This document shows, piece after piece, positions 21,922-32,161 of a stretch of 64,000 nucleotides of DNA. Below the pieces are notes generated by a model. It was not told the origin of the DNA. It saw only the letters and a program-made list of their open reading frames with translations, and did no database searches. The translations under genes and the position numbers were made by a program. Position 1 is the stretch's first letter; each line of letters begins with the position of its first letter. Origin of the DNA: Adiantum capillus-veneris (lineage: Eukaryota; Streptophyta; Polypodiopsida; Polypodiales; Pteridaceae). The stretch lies in contig CM043962.1 in NCBI GenBank assembly GCA_014529385.2, positions 121,479,970-121,543,969 of the forward strand. The letters are read 5' to 3'.

Positions 21922-23560
21922 TGTAACATTTAATGGTCTAAAAACTTATGTGTAGCGGAAATTAGCATGAACATAGTGGGCATTTCATTAGAATAGATTC
22001 CTAATGAGAATTACAAGAGTGCTTGGGTGGAGAGAGCAACAAAAAGCATAACACCTAGTTAGATAGCATCAACAATACTTTCAAAAGAGAGAGAAATTAA
22101 GCTATTGACAACAGTTGAGGAACGGATTTGCATGGAGCCGGTCCCCCCTCCAAAAGGCTTTGTATTATGGTTTCTCCCATCAAGAGAGACATTGTACAAT
22201 ACAATTCTTTGTGTTCCTTCAAGACTAGCTAGTGCAATGAAGATGAAAGCTTCATGCACTAAGCAACACACTTAGTAAACACAACTTTAATTATCCCCGT
22301 TCTCAAACCCAAGACCTCACACACCTTCGAAGATGGTGAGAGCTAGCAGGGTATGAGAGTAGATTGAGAGGAAGAAGGAGTATCTTACGAGAAAGATGTA
22401 CATCTCCTCACATAATCACTCATATTAGCATAGCTTTAGCTTAGTAATTAGCTTGGTAGAGGAGATGAGCATGCATTGAAGCTTGGCTCTTGGTTGGATT
22501 TGCATCCACAAGGCAAGAGTGTGTCGATGTAGGCTTCTATCTCACAAGCTTGGAGTAGGTGGTGAGCTCTCCATTAAAGCTTGGGAAGAGATAGTCTTCT
22601 CTTTCTTCACACATGAGATTGTGTGAGTGTGTGTGTGATAATGCCTTGCAAAAATCAGCCCTCTCTCTCTCTCTTGGGCAAGCCCTCTTGCTATTTGCTC
22701 TTGCAGGCTCCCCATTGGACCTCCCCAAGTCAAGCTATTTGCTCTTGCAGGCTCCCCAATGGACCTCCCCAAGTCAAGCCAATGGGTATTAAGCAGCATA
22801 AGTGATAGCCTTCTGACATGTGTCCCCCTTTCCCCTTTTGTGAGAGCTTAATCAATTAAACTTAATTGATTTAAATGAATTAAATCCCCATTGGACCTTT
22901 TCCCATTCTGACCAATAGGAATTAAGTAGCCCATTGGGCTGCTCAATTCCTATTGGACCCCTTCACAGGCTGTCCAATAATCATCCAGGAGACTTAATTT
23001 TCATTGGTTCTTTTATTAAGTGTTTTAAAATTAATTATGCTAAATTTACTCTAGCCTAATTCTCATTGGTCCACTTCAAGGGTCATCCAATAGGAATTGG
23101 GTACACCTTGTGGGCATCTGGCCTAGGGAGCTGACATGTGTCCCTCATTCCCTTTGTGTAAAGGGAGCTTGTGTGTGTGTGGCCTTCTCTCCCATCCCCT
23201 ACTTGCTAGGCTCGCCCCCTCCTATGTAGGGATATTCAAAGATTTTTTTGGTCACACACAAAGCATCCAATTTCCCTAGGGTTGACCTTTGGACATAACC
23301 TTTGAATTTTGGAACCTTAGCATTTTGGAAGTTTTAATGGGCTGAACCTTAGGGTCTTTTTAGCCCATTGTTGCACATGGCTCTTTTGCAGATGGCCCCC
23401 CTTTTGGATCCCTATTTTCCCTCCTTTGGATCCCTACTGTGGCCGGTCTGCTAGCTTAACCAATATTCTAGCTTTTTCTCCCCTGGCACTTCCCCACATT
23501 AAATGATCAGTTTAATATGAGAAAATCATTTAGGAGAATTAGATATTGATTATTATGACA
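21922..23560 (-). repeat. Gypsy-1 5' LTR (1639 bp, subfamily B)
   Basis: In plus orientation it runs from TGTAACATTTAATGG to ATTATTATGACA (TG...CA). It matches the LTR of Gypsy-4 (49295-50876) closely and those of Gypsy-3 less well. A phrase with AGGAACGGATTTGCATGGAG and CCGGTCCCCCCTCC near 22118 recurs in all LTRs of the family. Confidence 0.87.
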
Positions 23561-24770
23561 CCTAGGACATATGAAGATGCACTAGATGTAGAGAGGAACA
23601 AAGAGTGGAAGTTGAGAAGAATGAGTCAGCTAGGAGTAGATTCTTTGCCCAGGAGGTCTGAGTTTCAGCCTATGGATTCTTTGCAAGGTCTCATGCCAAA
23701 GGTTCATCACATGAACTAGTGGTTTCTGTTACTACTCAGGTTATGCCAGCAGTGGTCACTACAACAGTGCAAGATGATGGGCTAAGGCAAGACATGAGGC
23801 AAGTGGTAGATTTAATGAAGGATCTCAACCCAAAAATGCTAGGTAATGTTGGAAATAATTGAGGTCGGGTAAGGTTTGAAAATCAGCTAGGAGGTGAAGA
23901 AAAACCCAGGAATGGTGTTGGAAAAAGCAATGGTAGGGTCTGGAGGTAGTTCCCACGTGTTAAAATTGCGGAGAGTTGGGCCACATCAGCACGCAATGTG
24001 ATAAGCCACCAAGGATGGGGGGAGACATGTATCAATTGCCAAGACAGGTGCTAGCTATGTCAAATGATTATGACTTTGAAATTAAGGGAGAAGAAGGAAC
24101 CAGTGGATTAACCCAAGAGGAAAAGGGAAAGACAAAAGTGATAAGTGTGGTCACCTTGGAGAAGGCAGCAAAGCTGGAGGATACATTAGTGATGCCTATT
24201 GGGAAGAGGACAACATAGGATAAGGAAGGAAGAAGTGGCGCAGGTCCTAGTAAGAAGAAAGGAAAGAGCCATGAAGACGAGGATGTCAAGGCCAAGAGGA
24301 AAAGAAGGGCTCGTCACAAGTTTCATGTTTCAGATTTTTCACTAGGGGATGGACAATTAATTTATGACTTGAAGGAGGATGTGACAAGCAGGAAAGCAGA
24401 TGTTACTTTTGGGCAGGTTATAGAGATGGTGCCTAAGCTAAAGCGACAGTGGAAGAGGATGGTTAACCCGATGGAGAAAGAAACAGAGAGAGGTTCAATG
24501 AAGGTATTGGTGATGGATGAGCTACCAGACATTTGCCCAATAGTAGATGTGTGGCACAAAAGAAAAAATATGGGACAAGGTTATGTTCATGGCAGAGCCC
24601 AAATATGTGTCCTAGCACACTCATGCGTTGAGAAGATGGGTCTTACAGTGACTGGGGTGTCAGGATTTCGGGTCAGATTGGCAAACCATCAAAAAGTAAA
24701 ATGTTTGGGTGTTGTAAAGAGCTTAGAAGTGGAGGCGTATGATGCAATGTGGTGGTGGATTTTCATGTGA
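23561..24770 (+). pseudogene. Gypsy-2 gag C-terminal part and protease, frameshifted
   Basis: The plus strand resumes with TYEDALDVERNKEWKLRRMS QLGVDSLPRRSEF, a Gag tail. A decayed zinc-knuckle region (CGELGHISTQC near 23965-23998) follows. The protease region 24369-24770 reads KVLVMDELPDICPIVDVWHK, GQGYVHGRAQICVL, VEKMGLTVTGVSGFRVRLAN. The active site expected in this lineage (D-G-G/A) is changed to H-G-R-A, so the protease is dead. Frameshifts occur near 24740 and before. Confidence 0.75.
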
Positions 24771-24999
24771 TGTCAACGGGGTTGGGAGCATATTATATTA
24801 TACTGATCAGACCATGGTTACGTGGTACGATTAGCCTCTATGGCTAAGAAGCTATATAATATGGACACAAGGAAACTATTGAAGGAACTTTATGAAGATG
24901 AGGAAGAGTCTAGTGATGAAGACTATTCCACAGTGTCTGACGAGGATAATGATAAGAAATCCATGAGTCTAGTTTAGTTGCATTTGCAAATGAGATTGA

Positions 25000-26370
25000 A
25001 GGTGAAACGAAGGGCCTTATGAAGTGATTGAAGGGCTGATGCAAACCAAGGTTGAATTGTCAAAGAAGCAGGAATTGATGACACAAATGATCAGTGGAGA
25101 CCTCTCAGCTATGGAGAAGGAGATATATTTGCATATGAAGAGATTAGAGGGTTCAAAGGGGAAGAGATGCATATGGAGCTAAAGGAAGGTGCTAAGCCAT
25201 TGCGACAAAGGCTAAGAAGGATGGGTCGAGAGCAGATGGAAGCCTTGTGGGAAGAGGTGGACAAGTTATTGAAGGCAAGGTTCATAGTCCCATTGGAGAC
25301 CACAAAATGGGTGAGTCCAATAGTAGTCAGTCCAAAGAAGGATGGGAAGTGGAGGATTTGCGTAGATTTTAAATCCTTAAATGCAGCCACTAAGAAGAAC
25401 CCATACCCTCTTCTGTTCATTGATCAGATCTGGGATTCAGTGGCAGGTTATGAGAGCTACAATGTGTGTGATGGTTTTTTAGGCTATTTTCAATTGAAGA
25501 TTGCTCTTAAAGACCGAACAACGACAACTTTCATTACGCCATGGGGTTGTTATTGCTACATGGTATTGCCCTTTGGGTTGTCAAATGGACCATCCTTTTA
25601 TCAAGAGAGAGCAAATTGGGTATTGGCACCATTCATTGGTAGTTGTGTTAAAGATTTTATGGACGACTTTTGTGTCTACAGCAGTAGGGCCGAACACCAT
25701 GAGAAGGTGCAGATGATATTGGCTCGATATGATGAATGTGGAGGACAACTAAATCCAAAGAAATGTCATCTAGCATAGCCAAGGGTGAAGTTATTGGGCC
25801 ATATGGTGTCAAAAAATGGCATTGAGGCTGATCCAGACAAGGTTAAGTCTATTATTCTTCTTCCATCACCTAAGAGTACAAAGCAATTGGCAACCTTTAT
25901 ACACAAAGTGAAGTAGATGGCGTGATTTTTTCTCCTTTATCCATTAAAACAAGTGGCAAAGCATGATCCATTGCAATGCGGATGACAAGTGTGAAGAAGT
26001 GTTTCAAGAGGTGAAAGAGGTGTTAGGGGGGCTATCAGCCATGCAAGCTCCTGATTGGGAGCAAGTGTTTTATGTAATCCATCAGTAGGGGATGATGCCA
26101 TTGGAGCTATGCTGTTGCAAAAGGGGAAGGGCAACTATTATATGAGGCCAGTGTATTGTGCAAACCGAGTGAAGTTGGTAGCATAAAGAAAATTGTTGGA
26201 AGTAGAGCTAGTGATGGCCAGTGTAATATTCGTCGACGATTTCGTCATTACTTGCTACCACGATCTTTTGTTTTCTTAACGAGTTACACCTTTTTGCCAC
26301 AATTAATTAATGGCACTAACATGTCAAATGTGGTCAAGTAATGGGTAACTGAGCTGTAAGAGTTTGAGTT
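25000..26370 (+). pseudogene. Gypsy-2 reverse transcriptase and first RNase H
   Basis: Open at 25167-25778: WVSPIVVSPKKDGKWRICVD FKSLNAAT..., GYFQLKIAL, YMVLPFGLSNGPSFYQ, and the catalytic box FMDDF (usual form YxDD). A stop at 25776-25778 is followed by the connection domain (KLLGHMVSKNGIEADPDKVK) and a scrambled RNase H (DDAIGAMLLQKGKGNYYMRP VY) with several stops. It would have copied the element RNA into DNA. Confidence 0.87.
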
Positions 26371-26380
26371 CTCATTTTTA

Positions 26381-27286
26381 GTGGAAGAGAGTACAAGAGC
26401 TACCCTAGCCGATTTGTTGACTTACAAGGAGAATCCCCTTCTTGTTAAGGAAAAGGTGGTGAAACGGGTAGTTGAAGTAGTGCCAAAAATAAAAAATGCA
26501 CATGTGTTGTTCTTTGATGGCTCATACAAAAAGAGCCATGATGCGGCTTCAAGGGGTATAGCACTTTGCGATCCAGAGGGGAAGGTAGTATGCAAGAGAT
26601 GGTTCAAATTGGATGCGCATAGTAACAATGAGGCTGAATATGCTACCTTGGAAGCCGCATTACTTCTCATTTGTTTGAAGCATGGGATTAGAAGGTTGAG
26701 CATAAAAGGTGATGCCTTGTTAGTTGTGCAGCAAGTGTTGGGTGTGTGGAAGAGCAAGAACACCTCATTGAAGGAAACGTGTTTCAGGATTAAAGGCCTG
26801 TTAAAAAAGTTTGAAGCATGGAGCATTAGACACATTGAACGTGCTCTAAACGCAGAGGCAGATGAAGCAGATCAAAGCATGATTTGGGAGCTATTTGTGT
26901 TAAGGATCAATTCACCTTTTTATCATGGCCGAGAAAGTTTGGCTCAAGAAGAGGAGTTTTTGCTAATAGGAATCATTTCGAAGGACATTCAGAAGTCTAA
27001 GAAGTATGGTTTTGTGCATAGAGCATCCAAGTACAAATTGATTGGTGATGTTTTGTACATGAAAGGGGATGATCTTGTGTTCAAACGTGTACCTTGGCGG
27101 GAGGAGCTTTATAGAGTGTTGGAAGAGAATCATGAAGACGCATGTGGCAGACATTTTGCTCTAAAGATCACCTTGCATAAGATCTTGCAAGAGGGGTATG
27201 TATGGCCTAGTTTGCACAAGGATTTTCACCATTGGTGTAGGTCTTGCAATCGATGTCAAACATTTTGGAAGAGAGTGTTGAAGTAA
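26381..27286 (+). pseudogene. Gypsy-2 second RNase H and integrase zinc-binding domain (301-aa open part)
   Basis: An open stretch with a second, archaeal-type RNase H at residues about 35-165: VLFFDGSYKKSHDAASRGIA (D), NNEAEYATLEAALL (E), IKGDALLVVQQVLGVWKSKN (D), HIERALNAEADEAD. The N-terminal integrase zinc finger follows (H...H...CRSCNRC). This double RNase H arrangement is established for Tat elements of plants. Nothing inside the frame is broken, but its flanks are. Confidence 0.87.
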
Positions 27287-28215
27287 GAGCTACGAAAAAA
27301 TATTATGGCATTTGATGTGTTTGAAAAGTGGGGGATTGATGCAATAGGCCCGTTACCTATCACAAGCAGGAACAAAAGCTATATTTTGACTGTAGTGGAT
27401 TATCTCTCTAGATGAGTAGAGGCTATAGCAGTAAAACAAATTACTGCAAAGAATGTGGAAGAATTTGTGTACGATGAAATATGTTGCAAGTCTGGGGTGC
27501 CACTGGAGCTACTTTCGGATAAGGGACCAGGATTTAGAGCTTAACTATTAGATTTTTTATGCATGAAGATGAAGATGAGGCACCAATATACCACTCATTA
27601 TCCACAATGTAATGGCTTAAATGAAAGATTCAATGGTGAGTTGGTACAAATTCTTTTGAAAGTGACAGAGCACCAAGCAAAGAATTGAGATTTGGAATTT
27701 CCTAGTGCATTATGGGCTTACCGTACTTCGGTAAAGATAGGTACATGGTTTACTCCATTTCATTTGGTATATGAAAGGAAGCACTATTGCCTGTGGAAGT
27801 AGAGTTGCCTGTGGTCAAGATGTTAGAGAAGTTGCTTGGGCAGTCCGGTGATGCATTCAAAGAGAGGCTCTTACAATTACAAGAGGTTCAGCTGGATAGG
27901 ATGAGCACATTTGAACATTATGGACAGATGCAAGATAAGGCTTTAGCAAAGATAAATGAAAAGTCAAAATTAAGGGTATTAAGCAACATGACTTGGTTTT
28001 GCGCTACAACAGTAAGTTGGACAAGACATTCCAAAAGAAGTTTCAAATTAAGTGGGAAGGCCCTTTCAAGGTAGTGGAGTGTTTTCCGAATGGTACATAT
28101 TAGCTGGCTAACTTGGATGGGATTCTACATAAGTCAAGGGTAGATGGATTGCGTCTTAAATTATATCACGCTAGATTGATGATGGTGGAGCAAGATGAGC
28201 TATCTACATAACAAG
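27287..28215 (+). pseudogene. Gypsy-2 integrase core and C-terminus, with stops
   Basis: Readable with several stops: WGIDAIGPLPITSRNKSYIL TVVDY (first D), SDKGPGF (second D), HYPQCNGLNERFNGEL (E), FPSALWAYRTSVK. The tail follows: KFQIKWEGPFKVVECFPNGT, and LHKSRVDGLRLKLYHA near 28170. The DDE catalytic residues are still visible. Stops near 27415, 27542 and 27686 inactivate it. No chromodomain was seen, which fits Tat. Confidence 0.85.
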
Positions 28216-28248
28216 TAATTCTTGTGAGGGATGAGGAGACCTATGATG

Positions 28249-28378
28249 CAACGAGTCTCATATCTCTTTTTGCTACTGCTAATCATGAATGATCTAGCAG
28301 GCTAGGGGATGGGCAACGAGTCTCATATCTCTTTTTGCTACTGCTAATCATGAATGATCTAGCAGGCTAGGGGATGGG
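28249..28378. repeat. Perfect two-copy tandem repeat of 65 bp
   Basis: The unit containing ACGAGTCTCATATCTCTTTT to GGCTAGGGGATGGGC occurs at 28251 and 28316, exact copies as far as I can read. It duplicates the purine-rich end of the element (AGGGGATGGG), so it may have doubled the polypurine tract just before the 3' LTR. Confidence 0.93.
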
Positions 28379-28385
28379 CAAATTA

Positions 28386-29301
28386 TGTTAGGAGTTTTTT
28401 GGAAGAAGTGATTGGTGCATATGTACATACACATGCATGGTGCATCGAATAAATAATTTCCCATTGTCCATAGCCAGGTGGTTACGTGGGGCCCACATGT
28501 GTACATGTAGGACAACGTGTACGTAGTACATCAATTTTCATCGTCACCAGTATCAGTGTGTTTTTCTATAATAATGAGGAGCTGGTAGAGCATGAAACTT
28601 CTCAAGGAAGCTATCAGCGGGCCATTACCATGAGGTAAGCGGGTGCGTCAAGTGGCATCCAATGGCATCAGGAGGACGAATGGGATCAAGACTTGCACGT
28701 GGATAAGTGAGGACACAATGAGAGTGTTTTCTTGTGATGAATTATACAAAAAGTTCATCATGAGAACTATATTTGGGGGACACTTCACGTGATTGCGGGA
28801 TGCATTATTGAGAAAATTTGAGTGCCAGGTGTGCGGATGGATGTAGAAGGGTAAGAAAAACGCATTACGTGGCCATTTTTTGGCGTATTTGAGCTCCGTT
28901 TTAGGTCAATCAAAAGGCCAAAGGCACCCAAGGGATAAAGTGAAGTGTGGACACTAAAAACCCTGAGAAAAAAACCAGAAAAGACGTGGAGAGAAGAGGA
29001 GGAACAACCGCAACTCAATTTTTGCTATTTTTGGAGCCTGTTTTGGCCATAAACTACTCATTCGAGCTTGGATTTGAGCACTTTGATATTATAGACTGGG
29101 GTTTTTGGCTGTTCCGGATGCAATGGCTTGCCAAATTCCTCATTTTTTTCCTGCTATTTTGTCTATGTAAGTTTCTCCTGTGAGCGAAGCCTCTGCTCAA
29201 ATTTGTGATTGTATCTGGCATATTTCATCCATATAGTGTGAGCTATTTGTCCCATTGTTGTCGGCCCAAGCTCAATTGTATCTAAGCATTCTTTGAGCCG
29301 A

Positions 29302-29343
<42 letters not shown>

Positions 29344-29410
29344 GAGTGGTGGGCAAATGGAAAGGTCTCTCTCCTCTCACTGCATCGGTGTGTTCCTGTC
29401 TAGGTCAAGT
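28386..29410 (+). repeat. Gypsy-2 3' LTR, truncated
   Basis: It starts TGTTAGGAGTTTTTTGGAAG after the purine tract and matches the 5' LTR until about 29410, where homology ends near GTGTTCCTGTCTAGGTCAAG. It lacks the last ~120 bp of the LTR. It keeps the original sequence at 28970-29165 that the 5' LTR has replaced. It contains a GT microsatellite (29304-29342). Confidence 0.83.
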
Positions 29411-29641
29411 GTGGGCTGAAATGTGGGGAGAGATTCCATTTATAAGACGGAGTTGTCACGTCAAAAAATGAAATCTTCTAGAATATAAGGAATCTGATGG
29501 CATGCTACATATGAATGGATAGATCTCAATGAGTACATTCTAAATCCAAAAGGATTGACAAGTTTTGACTTCATTTGTAAAATTTTTGTTGTGCGCCCGT
29601 TTTGGACAAGACAGAGAAAGTCAAAGTCCTTATAGGACCCA

Positions 29642-29898
29642 TTTGAGAGTCCAAAATTTTCCTAGTGCTCCTTTGTGGTCTCCTTGTTACTGCCTTTAAC
29701 TTGCTGAACACATTGCACAACTTTATGGTGTAAGCACACATTTTTGTTGCATGCAATGTCTCTCTCATTGTCTCTATCATTTTGAGAGTCCAAAATTTCC
29801 ATAATGCTCCTTTGTGATCTCCTTGTTACTGCCTTTAACTTGCTGAACACATTGCACAACACACATTTTCGTTGCATGCAATGTCTCTCTCATTGTAG
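29642..29898. repeat. Two-copy tandem repeat, period about 139 bp
   Basis: Units start at 29642 and 29781 with TTTGAGAGTCCAAAATTT and end TGCAATGTCTCTCTCATTG. The second unit lacks about 14 bp (TTTATGGTGTAAGC). Non-coding. Confidence 0.88.
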
Positions 29899-29911
29899 AA
29901 CATTAGTTCTT

Positions 29912-30821
29912 GCGGTCAACTACTTGGTGTAGCCAAGGAGGTCATTGGAGGGCCTTGTAAAAAATTATATTTCTCTCTCTAGAAAGCTTTCTTAAAATAC
30001 ACTCGCACTTATGGAGTATATCCAAAAGGACACCTAAACACTCTAAAAAGTGAACCAAACTTTCCATCGATCTTTAGAAAGGGTCACATTTTCATTCAAT
30101 GCAAGTGTCTTTTTCATGACATAGACACTGCTCATTTAAAATTTCTTTTCTCATCACTAGAATGAGTTAAAAAATCACAAAACTGTCATTTAGAGGTAGA
30201 ATTTGAAGCTTTTGAAACATCGAGTGCATCCAGAACCAAAAAACAAATATCTACCTGGCTTGTTCTGACACCCGAAGAGGGAGAAAAGCACAATAACCAA
30301 TAAAAAATGGTTTTTGAACAATGGCTAGAAATGGCCATTCCACTTTATTTATTTTTGAGAACGGCGCACATAGAAAATTTGGAATGGCCTCTGCTTGTCA
30401 TTGTCCAAAAACCACATTTTAGTGGTTAGTGGTTTTTTGGGCTTTTCTCCCTCTTCGGGTGTTAGAACAAGGCACGTAGATTCATTATTTAGGTTTTTGG
30501 GCGCTCTGAACACACTGGAGGTGTCAAAAGCTTCAAATTCTACCTCTAGATGACAATTTTATGCTTGTTTTGCATTCCAGTGATGATGAAAACTATTTTA
30601 AATGAGCGACATCTACGTCATGAAAAAGACAGCTGCATTGAATGAAAAGGTGATCATTTTCAATGTTTTCTAGATTTTTAAATGAGTGGGTGATACCTAT
30701 TTTTTATTTTTTGTTAATATCGGTCAATTTTTCTTTGTAATGTTGGCTCTTCTCTCATTAGAAGAGCTCTTTCTTTTCTCTCTTCTTAAAAGCCCTCCAA
30801 ATGACCTCTGAAATTTCCTAA
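29912..30821. mobile_element. Foldback element 1: ~400-bp inverted-repeat arms
   Basis: The left arm (from about 29936, AAGGAGGTCATTGGAGGGCC) is mirrored by the right arm ending GGCCCTCC-like ...AATGACCTCTGAAATTTCCT AA at 30821. Inner mirrored phrases include TTTTCATTCAATGCAAGTG/ CATTGAATGAAAA and AATTTGAAGCTTTTGA / TCAAAAGCTTCAAATT. The spacer at about 30346-30390 is short. It has no transposase. It is homologous to the element at 54249-55187. Long inverted arms suggest a foldback or Mutator-like non-autonomous DNA transposon; no target duplication could be fixed. Confidence 0.8.
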
Positions 30822-31421
30822 TAGACAACAAAGTTTAGTTTTCAAAAATGCAAAAGATTAAAATATTTGGCATTGAATTCGTAGCGGCCGCCGTAGACAG
30901 TTAAGTGTTATAATGATGACTAGATTACTTTTTTTTTTAATAAATGTACCTTGTAATGAAAAAGATATTCAATTTTTGGAAATGTATGAAAAAAGAGAAA
31001 ATGAATTTCTGATTATCTCACTCTATGGTGACATGGCATTACTTACAAGGCTCAAATTTGAGTCCAAATTTTTCATAAGGGGATGGTAAATAGTTCAACC
31101 AAGAATTAAACACTTCCTATTGGAGTCATTTGCAAACCTTGCTAAAACGTTTGAACCATAATAGAATGTGAAATAGAAATCACATCTAGGCACAAAAAAT
31201 GGAACATCTTCATTAATAATACATAGCCTTTCTATATGCATAGAAAATCATCCATTAATGTTGTTCAAAAACACTTGTAACCTTAACAAGTCCTTCTAAG
31301 TAGCCAATACTTTTTGGCCATTGAAATTGTTCTTGATATTTTGTGCTTAAAATAGTTAGTGAAATGAATTTGACCAGCACCACCAACGGACTCTGTCATG
31401 ACACATAATTAAGTAAACATG
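30822..31421. other. Intergenic, nothing recognised
   Basis: AT-rich. Adjacent GAATTC (30875) and GCGGCCGC (30884) sites are noted under findings. No coding potential. Confidence 0.5.
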
Positions 31422-31563
31422 CGTCAGTGTCAGTCCAAGAGACTCATATTCACCAAATGTCGATATGTCTAATATAATGACGTTAAAAAATGACATATAG
31501 TAAGTACCAAAGGTGCTTGTGTGTGGAGGTGAATATGAGTTTCTGGGGCTGACACTCACTGAC
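31422..31563. mobile_element. Small inverted-repeat (MITE-like) sequence, 142 bp
   Basis: The left arm contains GTCAGTGTCAGTCCAAGAGA then CTCATATTCACC. The right arm contains GGTGAATATGAGTTTCTGG then GGCTGACACTCACTGAC. They are imperfect mirror images around a spacer of about 75 bp. No target duplication is clear, so it could also be a chance or ancient hairpin. Confidence 0.5.
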
Positions 31564-31689
31564 ATGAATGAGAGGGACCCTTATAACTCTTGATCCACAC
31601 TAGCTAAACCAAACTCCATGAATTCCCAACCCATGGTGTTCAACTTGTGATAACATGTGCCAAAGAAAACCCTACTATGTAGGTTTATA

Positions 31690-31860
31690 ATGGAAAAAAA
31701 AGGTATTCCTAATGGATTCAAAAAAAGTAAAAGGTGCTCCTAATTCAAAGATTCCACTCAAAAACAAAAAAAATCATCCGTTATTCTATAGCACGTAACG
31801 ACAGGCAATGACGAAGCACATATATTTGCAAGAATATTACCTAATGAAGATGAATACAAC

Positions 31861-31919
<59 letters not shown>

Positions 31920-32161
31920 CGCTAAAGAGAACTTAGAAGAAAACACTAAAGGAAAAATGAAAGAGCAGAGAAACACCTATTTATATGGACACAAAAGGTC
32001 TTTTGACTTTCCATTTTCATTTGTCTTTTGACTTTCCACCTTCATTCGTCTTTTGACTTTCCACCTTCATGTGTCTTTTCATTTCCTAAACTCACCCTTC
32101 ACTTATGCACTTATTATGTTTTGAAAGAATTTTTCTTTTTATGAGATTGGGGAGACCTAAT
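31690..32161 (-). repeat. Inverted copy of the SUFE1-upstream block
   Basis: The minus strand matches 10660-11140: GAGACCTAAT end, GGTGGAAAGTCAAAAGAC units (three here, two at SUFE1), TATAAATAGGTGTTTCTCTG, the CT-rich tract (here 31864-31914) and the GGTAATATTCTTGCAAATAT leader. Past 31690 the sequence does not continue into SUFE1 coding DNA, so only the upstream block was copied. It has a TATA motif but no evident gene to drive. Confidence 0.85.

Larger units (their letters stand above)
19520..23560 (-). mobile_element. Gypsy-1: half of a chromovirus-like Gypsy (5' LTR, gag, protease) inside Gypsy-2
   Basis: Minus strand: 5' LTR (21922-23560), primer site, gag and the protease start, ending abruptly inside the protease-to-RT region at about 19520. 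Reverse transcriptase, integrase and 3' LTR are gone. It belongs to the family of Gypsy-3 and Gypsy-4. It lies inside Gypsy-2 gag, and the host seems to have lost DNA at the junction, so an insertion followed by a deletion is likely. Confidence 0.88.

Noticed and set aside
29642-29898. Tandem repeat considered as part of the foldback element
   Set aside because: It lies outside the inverted arms and has no counterpart at the second foldback copy.
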